A stretch of 32,752 nt of DNA from a virus, in the IMG/VR virus record IMGVR_UViG_3300042924_005117, positions 1-32,752 of that record. One strand, given 5' to 3'. This document shows, in pieces, positions 14,550-21,627 of this stretch. The notes below the pieces were generated by a model that saw nothing but the letters and a program-made list of their open reading frames with translations, was not told the DNA's origin and did no database searches. Within the stretch, counting starts at the first letter, position 1, and each line of letters opens with the position of its first letter. Both the position numbers and the translations under genes were made by a program.

Positions 14550-14580
14550 GTATTGAGGTTATGAATAACCGAAACAATAC
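14550..14580. promoter_or_regulatory. Nested dyad in the 14394-14628 gap
   Basis: GTATTG (14550-14555) pairs with CAATAC (14575-14580), and inside them GGTTAT pairs with ATAACC around two bases. The 235-base gap between the convergent genes otherwise holds the terminator at 14404 and three TGAATGG copies. No gene was seen in it. Confidence 0.4.
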
Positions 14581-14628
14581 ATGAATGGCCTTGAATGGCG
14601 TTCCAGTGAATGGTTTTTGCCGAGGCCG

Positions 14629-15471
14629 TTAGGCCGAGGCTTGAATGACATCAAAGTATCTGTGACAGCGTTCCATGAATGACTGTTCAGCTTGTTCCAG
14701 TTCTACCGCATCCATATAGTGGACGTTTGGGGTGCCACAGCGACGTGCCAGTACAATCACGGCGCCAGATGCTTTTAAGCCTGTTAAATGCTTGAGTCCC
14801 AGTGAATACGCTCCACACTGGTCGATATATGAATGACCGCTAGGAAGCCTGTCGTCGCGGTCGGTTTTACGTCCCACGCTAGTTTTCCAGTCGACAACAT
14901 GAATGCCTTGTTTACCTTTTAAGGTAAGCAGAGCGTCTGCTGTTCCAGCAAAACCTGCGGGATGGTGAATGCTAAATTCACTTGCAAAAATCTCGGTTAC
15001 GTTTTCAGCGATCCAGTCAGATAGTGAACGAGCGTAACCTTTTGCGCTGAATCCTACGGGGGGAACATTGGGGCGTACCCTTTTGAGTGCCCATTGGGTA
15101 ATGGGTGTAGGAATACGCGCCAGGCCTTGTTCGTCCCAGCGGATAGAGTTTCGTTTGTTTGCTGTGGAACGGGCTAATTGCATTGAGGTTTTTAATAGGT
15201 ATTCCGCTTGGTTGTGCGTCATGTTGCCTCTGTTTGCTGCAACATTTCGCTGGCAGGTAGCTTCTACTTCCCCGAGGCGGGCGGCCCAGCGTTCCAGTCC
15301 GGAGGTGTCGCTTGTCTCTTTTAGTATTCTAGTTACACTGTGATACACGTTACCGTTAATGTCCCGGTAGATCCTGCCGCCGGGGTCGGATTCGTCGTCA
15401 CGTTCCAGCTTCCAACGCCTTAATCCAGCAAGTGTGTCTTGTGTATTAGGCATTTGAATAGTTTTTCCCAT
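14629..15471 (-). CDS. PD-(D/E)XK nuclease, RecB/Cas4-like exonuclease
   Basis: The 280-residue protein has the RecB-type nuclease core. A Glu in ASEFSIHH (residue 165), GTAD (Asp 179), VDWKTS (Asp 194 and Lys 196) and QCGAY (Gln 218, Tyr 222) match motifs I-III and the QxxxY motif. The N-terminal half, with KETSDTSGLERWAARLGEVE, is helical and could bind DNA. MPNTQDTLAG, six codons in, is an alternative start. The gene lies just downstream of the probable ssDNA-binding protein gene. Together they suggest a recombination or end-processing pair for replication. No Cas4 Fe-S cysteine cluster is visible, so it is not a Cas4. Confidence 0.85.
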   Translation of the reverse strand: MGKTIQMPNTQDTLAGLRRWKLERDDESDPGGRIYRDINGNVYHSVTRILKETSDTSGLERWAARLGEVEATCQRNVAANRGNMTHNQAEYLLKTSMQLARSTANKRNSIRWDEQGLARIPTPITQWALKRVRPNVPPVGFSAKGYARSLSDWIAENVTEIFASEFSIHHPAGFAGTADALLTLKGKQGIHVVDWKTSVGRKTDRDDRLPSGHSYIDQCGAYSLGLKHLTGLKASGAVIVLARRCGTPNVHYMDAVELEQAEQSFMERCHRYFDVIQASA

Positions 15472-15486
15472 TTACACCTTACCAGC

Positions 15487-15511
15487 AAAAAAAGCCCCCG
15501 GTAAAGGGGGC
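15487..15511 (-). terminator. Rho-independent terminator after the ssDNA-binding protein gene
   Basis: GCCCCC (15494-15499) and GGGGGC (15506-15511) form the stem, and the minus strand then has seven T residues. It lies between the ssb-like gene and the nuclease gene. Confidence 0.85.
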
Positions 15512-15532
15512 ATTGAAAAATTTGAGGCGAGA

Positions 15533-16114
15533 TCAAGCTGCCTTGAACGGGTTAGCCCCCTCGATTAGCCGGTTGATGTCGAAGCCCTCGGACTTCGCTT
15601 CGAGCCAGGCGGCGTCGATGTGCTCTTGCGAGCCTTTTTTCCGAGGCACAGGACGAACGGTGTACTCGGTCAAAAGACCGGAGCCTTTCTTGCTCACCGT
15701 GAAGTCCCATTCCAGCAACTCGGAGTAATCCTCCATTTGACTGATCTGATCCAGCTCTTTGATGATCGACTTTTGAGTGATCTGCAGGACCTGGACTTTG
15801 CCGGACTCGTAATTGAAGACAGGAAGTGCGATGAAAAATTTGACGTCAACCGTGCCAGGGCCACCGCGACCTTCACGCGGTTCGAAGTCGCCCATCTCCA
15901 CGATCACATCCTCGTAGGTGGGTTCCTCAAGGAAGCGAAAAGGCTTGTTAGTGCCGTTGTTCGATCCCCAGCACTCGTACCCTTCGAGGGGTTCGTCGCT
16001 GAGCAGCGCGAAGCGGACAGACCCGCCGTCAGGCAGCTTCGACAGCGATAGGTATCCGCCACCCGTTCCAGAGCCGGAAACGGCGGCGGAGGCGTTTTTG
16101 GAAAGGAGTCCCAT
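15533..16114 (-). CDS. Probable single-stranded DNA-binding protein
   Basis: I choose the ATG at 16114 (MGLLSKNASAAVSG), giving 193 residues. Longer readings run into the promoter. After a Gly/Ser-rich N-terminus the sequence has beta-rich parts (GGYLSLSKLPDGGSVRFALL; VDVKFFIALPVFNYESGKVQ). A DFTVSKKGSGLLTEYTVRP segment follows, of the kind seen in cyanophage ssDNA-binding proteins. The gene is divergent from the primase-helicase and next to the nuclease, which fits a replication role. The fold assignment is an inference. Confidence 0.62.
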   Translation of the reverse strand: MGLLSKNASAAVSGSGTGGGYLSLSKLPDGGSVRFALLSDEPLEGYECWGSNNGTNKPFRFLEEPTYEDVIVEMGDFEPREGRGGPGTVDVKFFIALPVFNYESGKVQVLQITQKSIIKELDQISQMEDYSELLEWDFTVSKKGSGLLTEYTVRPVPRKKGSQEHIDAAWLEAKSEGFDINRLIEGANPFKAA

Positions 16115-16160
16115 GGAAATTTTTGGTGCTTTGGATGGTCGCCCTTGGGCAACGTGTAAC

Positions 16161-16189
16161 ACAATAGCACGAGCTTGACGGACTGTCTA
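16161..16189 (-). promoter_or_regulatory. Promoter of the ssDNA-binding protein gene
   Basis: On the minus strand TAGACA (16184-16189), a 17-base spacer and TATTGT (16161-16166) are present, with TGC directly before the -10. It is the best promoter seen in the window. Confidence 0.7.
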
Positions 16190-16200
16190 CCATTGGAAAA

Positions 16201-16229
16201 CGCCCCAGCCACCTAGGGTAGCCGGGGCG
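16201..16229. promoter_or_regulatory. Long hairpin between divergent replication genes
   Basis: The 29 bases starting CGCCCC and ending GGGGCG fold into one near-perfect dyad centred near 16215 with two mismatches. On the minus strand it is followed by TTTTCC; on the plus strand it lies 32 bases before the primase GTG. It could be an attenuator, an operator or a leader structure. Confidence 0.5.
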
Positions 16230-16261
16230 GATAGCAAACATTCCTGTAGGAGTCTAACAAC

Positions 16262-18712
16262 GTGTCTAGTGAGACGCAAGAGCTGCTGGCGTTTGTGCGC
16301 CAGTTGCCCGTAGGACCGGCTTACGCGCCCATTTACGCCAAGGGGCAGGTCTTCGGAAAGCACCAAGACATATCGAAAGGCAAGGCGCCCCACGAGAACT
16401 CCCACCACACGGTGATGAGTCCTGCGGACGTGGCGTTGCTGATTGAGCGCCAGCCTGAGGTCTTCAAGGCAGTCGGTCTGTTTACCGGGATTCGCAGCGG
16501 CGGTCTCGTGATTCTTGATGTAGACGCAAACCTCGCCAACCTGCGAAAGAAGTGGGGCGAGACGCTGGATGGCGCTCCGGTAGTGACGTCCACCAAGAAG
16601 AACGCCGCCAAATTCATCTTCCGCGTGCCGGAAGCGCAGCGTTCCAAGGTCAAGGGGATTAGCGGGCGCGTCACAGGACAGGGCTACGAGGTCCTGTGGG
16701 GGATGCAGGGCGTTATTGCGGGGGAATATCCCGGCAGCAGCGATGGCAAGGCTCCAGAGGGCTTTTACGCGCTCCAGGGGGATCTTTCACAGGTGCCTGA
16801 GGCGCCGGAGTGGCTTCTGGCTGAAATGCGGGCAGCGAAGGATGCCGAGGCACCGGCGCAAGGCTTAATCAAGAACCGCAAAGGGCTTGATTTTTCTGGT
16901 CGCACAGAAGACGAGCTGTTTGATCTTGTGCAGGACTGTCTTTCGGTTCTGCCTCACCTTGGACGCGGCACCGAGGATTACTGGTGGTCTGTAGGCGCAA
17001 TGATTGCCGAGGCACTTCCTAATGAGAAGGGCCTCATGTTGTGGTCCTCGTGGAGTGCCGAAGATCCAGCGTTTGAGGACGACTGGAAAAATGGCAGTCC
17101 TTGTGAGGCAAAATGGCCGCACATCCTTAAGCGGGCTGGACGGGCTGAAAACAAGGGACTCGGCTCTCTGATTTTTCTGGCTGATCAGTACGACGCTGAG
17201 CGCCAGCGATTCCGTGAATCAAGCCGCACCACGCTTGGTGAGGTGGAGAAGGATCGGGTTCAGCGGTTCCAGGCGGTTGGTCTTTCGCACGACGAAATTA
17301 TCCGGCGGGCTACCGCCGCGATGAAGCTCGAAAACCCCTCCGAGGTCCAGCACACAATCTTCGAGATCGCCCAAGCTGCTGGCTACCGGGATCCTGCGGC
17401 GATTGTGCGCCTGCTGATTGCGGACCAGGAATATCGCCGTGGTTCGCAGGGCGGCAGCCTGAAGGAGATTTTCAGCGTGGAGGAGCAGCCGATTGAGTAC
17501 CTGATTCCTGATCTGCTGCCGAAGCCGGGCACGCTGCTGATGCACGGGCGTGGTGGCTGCGGCAAGACCATGGCAGTGATGACTCTTGCCAAGCACATCG
17601 CACGCGGAATCCCGTTCTCCGTGCGTGGGGCTGAGGTGCCTGTCGAACAGGGCAAGGTTTTGTGGCTTAACGGCGATCAGAACAGCCGGCGGATCCGCAA
17701 GCAGTTTGCTGACCTGGATTTCACCGCTGACGACCCTGTGGTGGTTCAGAACAAGGTCTCGATGCTCTGGTATCCCTGGTTCATCCAGCAGATCGAAGAG
17801 CACCGTCCCAAGCTCGTGGTGTGGGACTCCGTGACCGCTTGTATGCGCGGATCGGCTTATGACCAGAACAAGGCTGAGTACGCCGAGCCCATCTACTGGT
17901 ACAGCGCCGAAAACGGCGAGAGCTTCCCGGCAACCACCATCGTCTTCATCCACCACGCAGCCAAGAGCGGCGACTTCAGGGGCACCTCAGCGCTCCAAGA
18001 CGCCGTAGACGAGTCTTGGGGCATCAAACGCCCGGAGAAGTCCGAACTGGAGCGTGTAGGGGCCTCTGCGCGGCTTATCACCATCGGTAAGAGCCGTGAA
18101 GGCAACGAGGGCAAGCAGCTGATCCTGCGCCAGAAGGAAGACCTCACCTTCTCGCTCCAGGACCTGCCTCCGGTGGATGGTGTCGATTCCGCCAGCCCCG
18201 CCTCGATCATCGACCGGGTGCTGCAGCGGCTTCGTACCAAGGGCGTGCCCATGACTAAGGCGGAGCTCAACGCCGATCCGCTTCTGGGCGGCAGTGTCAG
18301 CGCAATCTCCAAGTCGCTCCAGCGCTTGGTGGACCGGGGGTTGGTTGTTGTTGAGGGGGATCGTTCCAGCAAGCGCTATTTAGCTGTTCTCGCGCGCAGG
18401 GGGGGAGGAGGTATTACCTGTCCCAAAGAAGAAGAAGTCAGTACTGGAGCGACTTCTCAGGAAATCGGCTGTCCCGGTTTGTCCCAAGTTGTCCCAAGTT
18501 GTCCCAAACCGGCCCCTGGAGCGGCAAAAGGACAAGTTGGGACAAAACGGGACAAACTGGGACAGCTAAAATCGTCAGAACTGTTGCAGCGCAGTGGTTC
18601 TGACAGTTTGGGACAGCAGGACATTTCTATCTTCACGCGCGAGGAGGCTGAGGCGGATCGGACCAGGCAGGAGCTGAACCAGATGCTGAAGGACGCTGAC
18701 ATCTGGGGCTAA
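16262..18712 (+). CDS. Primase-helicase (Prim-Pol plus RecA-like ATPase)
   Basis: The 816-residue protein starts at a GTG with AGGAG about ten bases upstream. Residues of about 1-200 look like a bifunctional primase-polymerase domain, with the acidic pair in LDVDAN (Asp 86 and Asp 88). Residues 210-310 resemble a PriCT domain (YWWSVGAMIAEALPN). The RecA-like ATPase has Walker A GRGGCGKT (429-436), Walker B VVWDS (Asp 522), and VFIHHAAKSGDFRGTSAL as a sensor region. A winged-helix-like part near 660-710 follows. The last 100 residues are low complexity and their DNA carries the repeat array described separately. It opens the early plus-strand operon. Confidence 0.88.
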   Translation: MSSETQELLAFVRQLPVGPAYAPIYAKGQVFGKHQDISKGKAPHENSHHTVMSPADVALLIERQPEVFKAVGLFTGIRSGGLVILDVDANLANLRKKWGETLDGAPVVTSTKKNAAKFIFRVPEAQRSKVKGISGRVTGQGYEVLWGMQGVIAGEYPGSSDGKAPEGFYALQGDLSQVPEAPEWLLAEMRAAKDAEAPAQGLIKNRKGLDFSGRTEDELFDLVQDCLSVLPHLGRGTEDYWWSVGAMIAEALPNEKGLMLWSSWSAEDPAFEDDWKNGSPCEAKWPHILKRAGRAENKGLGSLIFLADQYDAERQRFRESSRTTLGEVEKDRVQRFQAVGLSHDEIIRRATAAMKLENPSEVQHTIFEIAQAAGYRDPAAIVRLLIADQEYRRGSQGGSLKEIFSVEEQPIEYLIPDLLPKPGTLLMHGRGGCGKTMAVMTLAKHIARGIPFSVRGAEVPVEQGKVLWLNGDQNSRRIRKQFADLDFTADDPVVVQNKVSMLWYPWFIQQIEEHRPKLVVWDSVTACMRGSAYDQNKAEYAEPIYWYSAENGESFPATTIVFIHHAAKSGDFRGTSALQDAVDESWGIKRPEKSELERVGASARLITIGKSREGNEGKQLILRQKEDLTFSLQDLPPVDGVDSASPASIIDRVLQRLRTKGVPMTKAELNADPLLGGSVSAISKSLQRLVDRGLVVVEGDRSSKRYLAVLARRGGGGITCPKEEEVSTGATSQEIGCPGLSQVVPSCPKPAPGAAKGQVGTKRDKLGQLKSSELLQRSGSDSLGQQDISIFTREEAEADRTRQELNQMLKDADIWG
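18470..18564. repeat. Two facing arrays of TGTCCC repeats with 10-base spacing
   Basis: TGTCCC(A/G) copies start at 18470, 18480, 18490 and 18500. Reverse-oriented copies lie at 18527 (degenerate), 18537, 18547 and 18557. Single further copies are at 18419 and, reversed, at 18608. The 10-base period is not a multiple of three, so it does not come from a repeated peptide. All copies lie in the 3' end of the primase-helicase coding sequence. This looks like an iteron array for an origin or a DNA-binding protein. Confidence 0.8.
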
Positions 18713-18719
18713 AAGCTGT

Positions 18720-18744
18720 AGAGTTATGCGGCTCGCATAACTCT
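18720..18744. promoter_or_regulatory. Perfect 11-base inverted repeat against the start codon of the RHH gene
   Basis: AGAGTTATGCG and CGCATAACTCT are separated by GCT. The second arm ends one base before the ATG at 18746. It occupies the place where a ribosome binding site should be and lies eight bases past the primase stop. It could be the operator of the ribbon-helix-helix protein or an RNA hairpin that limits translation. Confidence 0.7.
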
Positions 18745-18745
18745 T

Positions 18746-18967
18746 ATGCCTAGAACCACTGTTTCTCTGGACTCAAAGACAGGGGCGTGCCTTCGTTACT
18801 TGGCTAACCAAGAGCGGAGGTCCGCCTCGAACCTTGTCAACCTTCTCATTTGGGACAAGCTTCGGGATTGGACAAACCACTGGAAGCCTGAAGAAATCGA
18901 ACAGCTGCTCGACTCTTTCGAGGTAGCCGACCTAAAAAACTCAGATGGGCCACTTCACGCCGCCTAA
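18746..18967 (+). CDS. Ribbon-helix-helix (CopG/Arc-like) DNA-binding protein
   Basis: The 73-residue protein starts MPRTTVSLDSKTGACLRYLA, a short strand followed by a helix. ERRSASNLVNLLIWDKLR forms the second helix, the usual RHH layout. Such proteins bind DNA as dimers and often repress their own promoter. A perfect inverted repeat lies directly before its start codon. The C-terminal 25 residues are acidic and outside the domain. It follows the primase-helicase gene by 33 bases. Confidence 0.72.
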   Translation: MPRTTVSLDSKTGACLRYLANQERRSASNLVNLLIWDKLRDWTNHWKPEEIEQLLDSFEVADLKNSDGPLHAA

Positions 18968-19286
18968 CTTTTTCCTAGGGCTCATGCGGGTTGCCGCGTG
19001 GGTGTTTTGGAGAGATCCCGTGAAGTCGGAACCGCCCCAGCCGAAACGCCCCAGGAAGCCGACTCTGGGGTACACCGTCGGCGACATTCCTTACGAGCTG
19101 CTCGCCGTGGTCCGCGTCTCGTGGTTCCGCAAGGGCATGGCCTACGAGGTGGAGGAGTACCAGATCGAGGAGTCGGACGACGCCCCAAAGCAGTTCGCCT
19201 ACATCGTTGGGACAGCACTCCGCCAAGGCGCTGACGTCTGCGTGCTCACGCAGTACGAGCCAGAAGCCTTAGGTGTGCAACAATAG
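18945..19286 (+). CDS. Hypothetical protein
   Basis: The frame gives 113 residues from the ATG at 18945, overlapping the RHH gene by 23 bases. An ATG at 18984 (MRVAAWVFWRDP) with AGGG just upstream is an equally good start. The C-terminal part reads GDIPYELLAVVRVSWFRKGM and then an acidic beta-like region. No family recognised. Confidence 0.6.
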   Translation: MGHFTPPNFFLGLMRVAAWVFWRDPVKSEPPQPKRPRKPTLGYTVGDIPYELLAVVRVSWFRKGMAYEVEEYQIEESDDAPKQFAYIVGTALRQGADVCVLTQYEPEALGVQQ

Positions 19287-19290
19287 AAGG
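19274..19290 (+). promoter_or_regulatory. Promoter-like element TGTGCAACAATA
   Basis: The sequence TGTGCAACAATAGAAGG at the end of the preceding gene resembles the minus-strand extended -10 elements at 11371 and 11627 (TGTGNTACAATA). A related copy, TGTGCAACACTA, lies at 20338. It could drive the 231-base leader before 19518. Confidence 0.4.
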
Positions 19291-19517
19291 GTTCCCGCTC
19301 TGCTTCGGCATCGGGCTAATAGAGCCCAAGCCCCTGTGCGTCCTTGAGGCGTCTCACGCTTGGGCCATCAAATTCGAGGGGTGCAGCTCGGTCGGGGCTG
19401 CATTAAACGCGACTCGCCCATAAACCTTTGTACGCCCCTCATCCCAAATCCACTGGTATGACTAGCTTTCGTACCTAACTTAAAAAACTCTTAAGTAGTC
19501 ATTACCACTAATCATCC
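19287..19517 (+). other. Gene-free region with two stem-loops, possible structured leader
   Basis: No ORF of interest was seen. GCCCAAGC (19324-19331) pairs with GCTTGGGC (19358-19365), and TGCAGC (19382-19387) pairs with GCTGCA (19397-19402). ACTTAA and TTAAGT (19478-19496) form a third dyad near the end. The region could be a leader RNA or a small RNA; neither is proven. Confidence 0.35.
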
Positions 19518-19913
19518 ATGGCACAACAACATCCCATCACCCCACCGCCATCGGAGCTTGTGCTGCAGTGGATAGGCGAGTTCTTTGGCTGCACTGCTGG
19601 CGGAGAACTTAGCGATTCAGAGCGTTTTCTCACCACCCGCGCTGCCCAATGGGGCGCAGACCAGGAGCTGGAGGCGTGCTGCAAGATGCTGTATGACAGG
19701 TACGACAGGGTTCGCCATGCAACTGGATTTCCTGGAAGCGACATGAGCGATTGGCTCCGCGCCGCCCGCCGCCCCAAGCCGCCGAGCTTGAAGGAACAGG
19801 CGCAGCAGTCCCTGCTTCGACTCGCTAACTACTCAAACAAATTGATGGCTGAGGACGCTGCTGACATGGAAACCATCCGCCGCGCCCTTGAACAACTTCC
19901 TGATCACAAGTAG
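19518..19913 (+). CDS. Hypothetical protein
   Basis: The protein has 131 residues from MAQQHPITPPPSELVLQW. It is helical and fairly acidic, with WGADQELEACCKMLYDRYD and DMSDWLRAARRPKPPSL. Similar small proteins occur in cyanophages and in some unicellular cyanobacteria. No ribosome binding site is visible before the ATG. Function unknown. Confidence 0.65.
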   Translation: MAQQHPITPPPSELVLQWIGEFFGCTAGGELSDSERFLTTRAAQWGADQELEACCKMLYDRYDRVRHATGFPGSDMSDWLRAARRPKPPSLKEQAQQSLLRLANYSNKLMAEDAADMETIRRALEQLPDHK

Positions 19914-19927
19914 TCGCTTCCACTTCT

Positions 19928-20149
19928 ATGTCTGAACTTTCACCCCAGGCTCAAGAGGTGTTCTGGGCATTTAACCAAGCATCCAGCGGCAAGCCTGATG
20001 ACTGGCACTATCTGCCTGCCATTGCCGCCGCACTGCGAGCTGCTGCAGATCAAGTGGTTCTTCCTAAGTATCAATACGCTGAGTGGGAACTAGCCCACGC
20101 GATCTGCGAAGAGATCTTTGCCATCGCTGACGAGCTTGAAGCCCAGTAG
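19928..20149 (+). CDS. Small conserved cyanophage-type protein
   Basis: The 73 residues read MSELSPQAQEVFWAFNQASS and then AIAAALRAAADQVV. The motif with AAALRAAADQV is frequent in small proteins of cyanophages and cyanobacteria. It is acidic and helical. It lies 14 bases after the preceding gene. Function unknown. Confidence 0.65.
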   Translation: MSELSPQAQEVFWAFNQASSGKPDDWHYLPAIAAALRAAADQVVLPKYQYAEWELAHAICEEIFAIADELEAQ

Positions 20150-20391
20150 TCACCTTCGTTAATAGGGGTAGCCGGTGGTGGGTCCTCACGCGGTGTCCAC
20201 CTTGTTTCCCGCAGCCGGCTGCTACTGGACCGCCTAGATCCCTCAAAAAAGGTCTAGGACCAAAAGCGTAGCCAGCCTCAGCCGCCTTCGCGGTTGTGAA
20301 GAAAAGCAACAGCCCGGCCTTGCGCTTGGGCGGCTTGTGTGCAACACTAAGGGCAAGCCCGCCACGGCGAGCCCTCCATTACTGATTAACA
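20150..20391 (+). other. Gene-free region rich in hairpins, possible small RNA or leader
   Basis: No credible gene was seen in these 242 bases. Visible stems are CCTAGA/TCTAGG around an A-rich loop near 20234-20260, CAGCCGC/GCGGTTG around CTTC near 20278-20298, and the self-complementary GCAGCCGGCTGC near 20211. A promoter-like TGTGCAACACTA is at 20338-20349. Confidence 0.35.
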
Positions 20392-20634
20392 ATGTACGAG
20401 CCATTCCAAGCCAAAGTTGCCAACACAGACCTCAGCCCTTGGTACTACGCCGTCGGCTGGGCCAGGCACTCGCTCCAGTTGCAGATCACCCGTTACAAGG
20501 GCCTCGGTCTCAATACCAACTACGAGGAGAAGCAGGTGGCCCAGCTGCTGGAGCTGGAGCAATTCTTGAAGATGTCGTGGGATCAGTGGATGGAATCCCT
20601 TCTTCCCGGCGAAACTGCACAGGAGGTCAAGTGA
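20392..20634 (+). CDS. Hypothetical protein
   Basis: The protein has 80 residues starting MYEPFQAKVANTDLSPWYY. It is rich in Trp and Gln and helical in the second half (VAQLLELEQFLKMSWDQWM). The stop overlaps the next gene's GTG (GTGA). The promoter-like element at 20338 lies 40 bases upstream. Function unknown. Confidence 0.6.
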   Translation: MYEPFQAKVANTDLSPWYYAVGWARHSLQLQITRYKGLGLNTNYEEKQVAQLLELEQFLKMSWDQWMESLLPGETAQEVK

Positions 20635-20888
20635 GCCAGGTACAAAGCATTGAGGAGCTGCGCTTTGAAGGCGACCATCTTGTTGTCGATGCCGTTGTTG
20701 ACGACATGGTGGTGCGTTATGCGCAGACCGCCTTTGAGCCAGCGGAGTGGGGGCCTGCCCTGTGCCGAGGCACCCTCTACTTTTCAGATGAAGACTTGAT
20801 TCCAGCGACAGATGCCGAACTCCGGGCCATGCTCACAGATCGGGTCGACGACTGGACTCCACTCGACACGTCTGATTGGGACGTCTGA
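20631..20888 (+). CDS. Small acidic hypothetical protein
   Basis: The product is 85 residues from a GTG at 20631 that overlaps the upstream TGA, with AGGAGG five bases before it, a perfect ribosome binding site. The protein is acidic and beta-rich at the start (EELRFEGDHLVVDAVVDDMV), then GTLYFSDEDLIPATDAE. No family recognised. Confidence 0.68.
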   Translation: MSQVQSIEELRFEGDHLVVDAVVDDMVVRYAQTAFEPAEWGPALCRGTLYFSDEDLIPATDAELRAMLTDRVDDWTPLDTSDWDV

Positions 20889-21138
20889 AGCTCGTGACCT
20901 ACGTAACCAGGACGACTATGACGACTGGGAAGTAGGTCTAGAGCCCATTCCGGGGGATACGCACTGGGTCCGGGTTCGCACCTTGACCCAGCTTTATCGC
21001 CACCTCATCTACGTGTTCGCCACCAGCGACACCATCAGCTCCACTCGACTTGCACAGCTGGCGATCCACGAGATTCTCAAGTTGAGACTCACGGATCTCA
21101 CCCGGATACGCCAGCAAGATCCCAACTACTTCGCATGA
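20812..21138 (+). CDS. Hypothetical protein with uncertain start
   Basis: The frame is open from the ATG at 20812, which overlaps the previous gene by 77 bases, to a TGA overlapping the next ATG. The credible part begins near 20885 (residues reading ARDLRNQDDYDDWEVGLE). No ATG or GTG lies there, so the start may be the upstream ATG or a non-standard codon. The second half is helical (ATSDTISSTRLAQLAIHEIL). Function unknown. Confidence 0.55.
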   Translation: MPNSGPCSQIGSTTGLHSTRLIGTSEARDLRNQDDYDDWEVGLEPIPGDTHWVRVRTLTQLYRHLIYVFATSDTISSTRLAQLAIHEILKLRLTDLTRIRQQDPNYFA

Positions 21139-21320
21139 CTGACTGGTACGCCGACTACTACCGCCAATCGCGGGGCTACAACGACAACGACGTGCGCGAG
21201 CTGCGCAGTGTTCCACGCAAGCCCTCGACTGAGGTGCCGGACGTGTTCAAGCACAGGTTTGCCGATCCTGCTGAGTACGATGCCTGGGTCGAAGAGCGCC
21301 GCCGCGCCTACTTCGGCTGA
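21135..21320 (+). CDS. Short hypothetical protein
   Basis: The protein has 61 residues, MTDWYADYYRQSRGYNDND and onward, rich in Tyr, Arg and Asp. The ATG overlaps the upstream TGA. The end reads EYDAWVEERRRAYFG. It is part of the coupled chain of small early genes. No family recognised. Confidence 0.6.
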   Translation: MTDWYADYYRQSRGYNDNDVRELRSVPRKPSTEVPDVFKHRFADPAEYDAWVEERRRAYFG

Positions 21321-21336
21321 ACTCGATCCAACACGA

Positions 21337-21594
21337 ATGACTGAAACTTCAATGGTGCCCTTCTACCGCTCCTATCTGCTGGGCGGGAAGCTGGTGTACC
21401 TCGATAAATTGTCCGAGCTGTCCGATAGCGAGCTGAACATGCTCAACATCGAGACTATGGCTTCCCTGGAGGAAGCACGGCGTGATTACGACGCCATCGA
21501 AAACAAGCAAAGCGAGGAGGGCGGTTCTGTGTACCGCCGCCTCAAGGTGGCTGGTTATTTCCAAGCCGCCATCAAGCTGGAGCTTCAAAACTGA
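21337..21594 (+). CDS. Hypothetical protein
   Basis: I take the ATG at 21337 (MTETSMVPFYRSYLLGGK), giving 85 residues; a Met five codons later is an alternative. The segment YLDKLSELSDSELNMLNIE is an acidic helix. A longer reading from 21208 would cover the preceding gene. No family recognised. Confidence 0.6.
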   Translation: MTETSMVPFYRSYLLGGKLVYLDKLSELSDSELNMLNIETMASLEEARRDYDAIENKQSEEGGSVYRRLKVAGYFQAAIKLELQN

Positions 21595-21627
21595 CCATCC
21601 CCTACTACACTGCACCCGTTCTTACTC

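Noticed and set aside
14629-15471. Cas4 of a CRISPR system
   Set aside because: The nuclease motifs fit RecB-type enzymes, but no Fe-S cysteines, Cas genes or arrays are present.
17219-17956. Minus-strand ORF of 245 residues
   Set aside because: Lies wholly inside the primase-helicase gene, whose motifs are intact; composition is typical of an antisense shadow.
18470-18564. CRISPR-like array
   Set aside because: Repeats are 8-10 bases with no unique spacers and lie in a coding frame; an iteron array fits better.
20064-20309. Minus-strand ORF of 81 residues in the 20150-20391 gap
   Set aside because: Runs against the operon, overlaps the end of 19928-20149, and becomes Arg/Gln-rich shadow; hairpins explain the region better.
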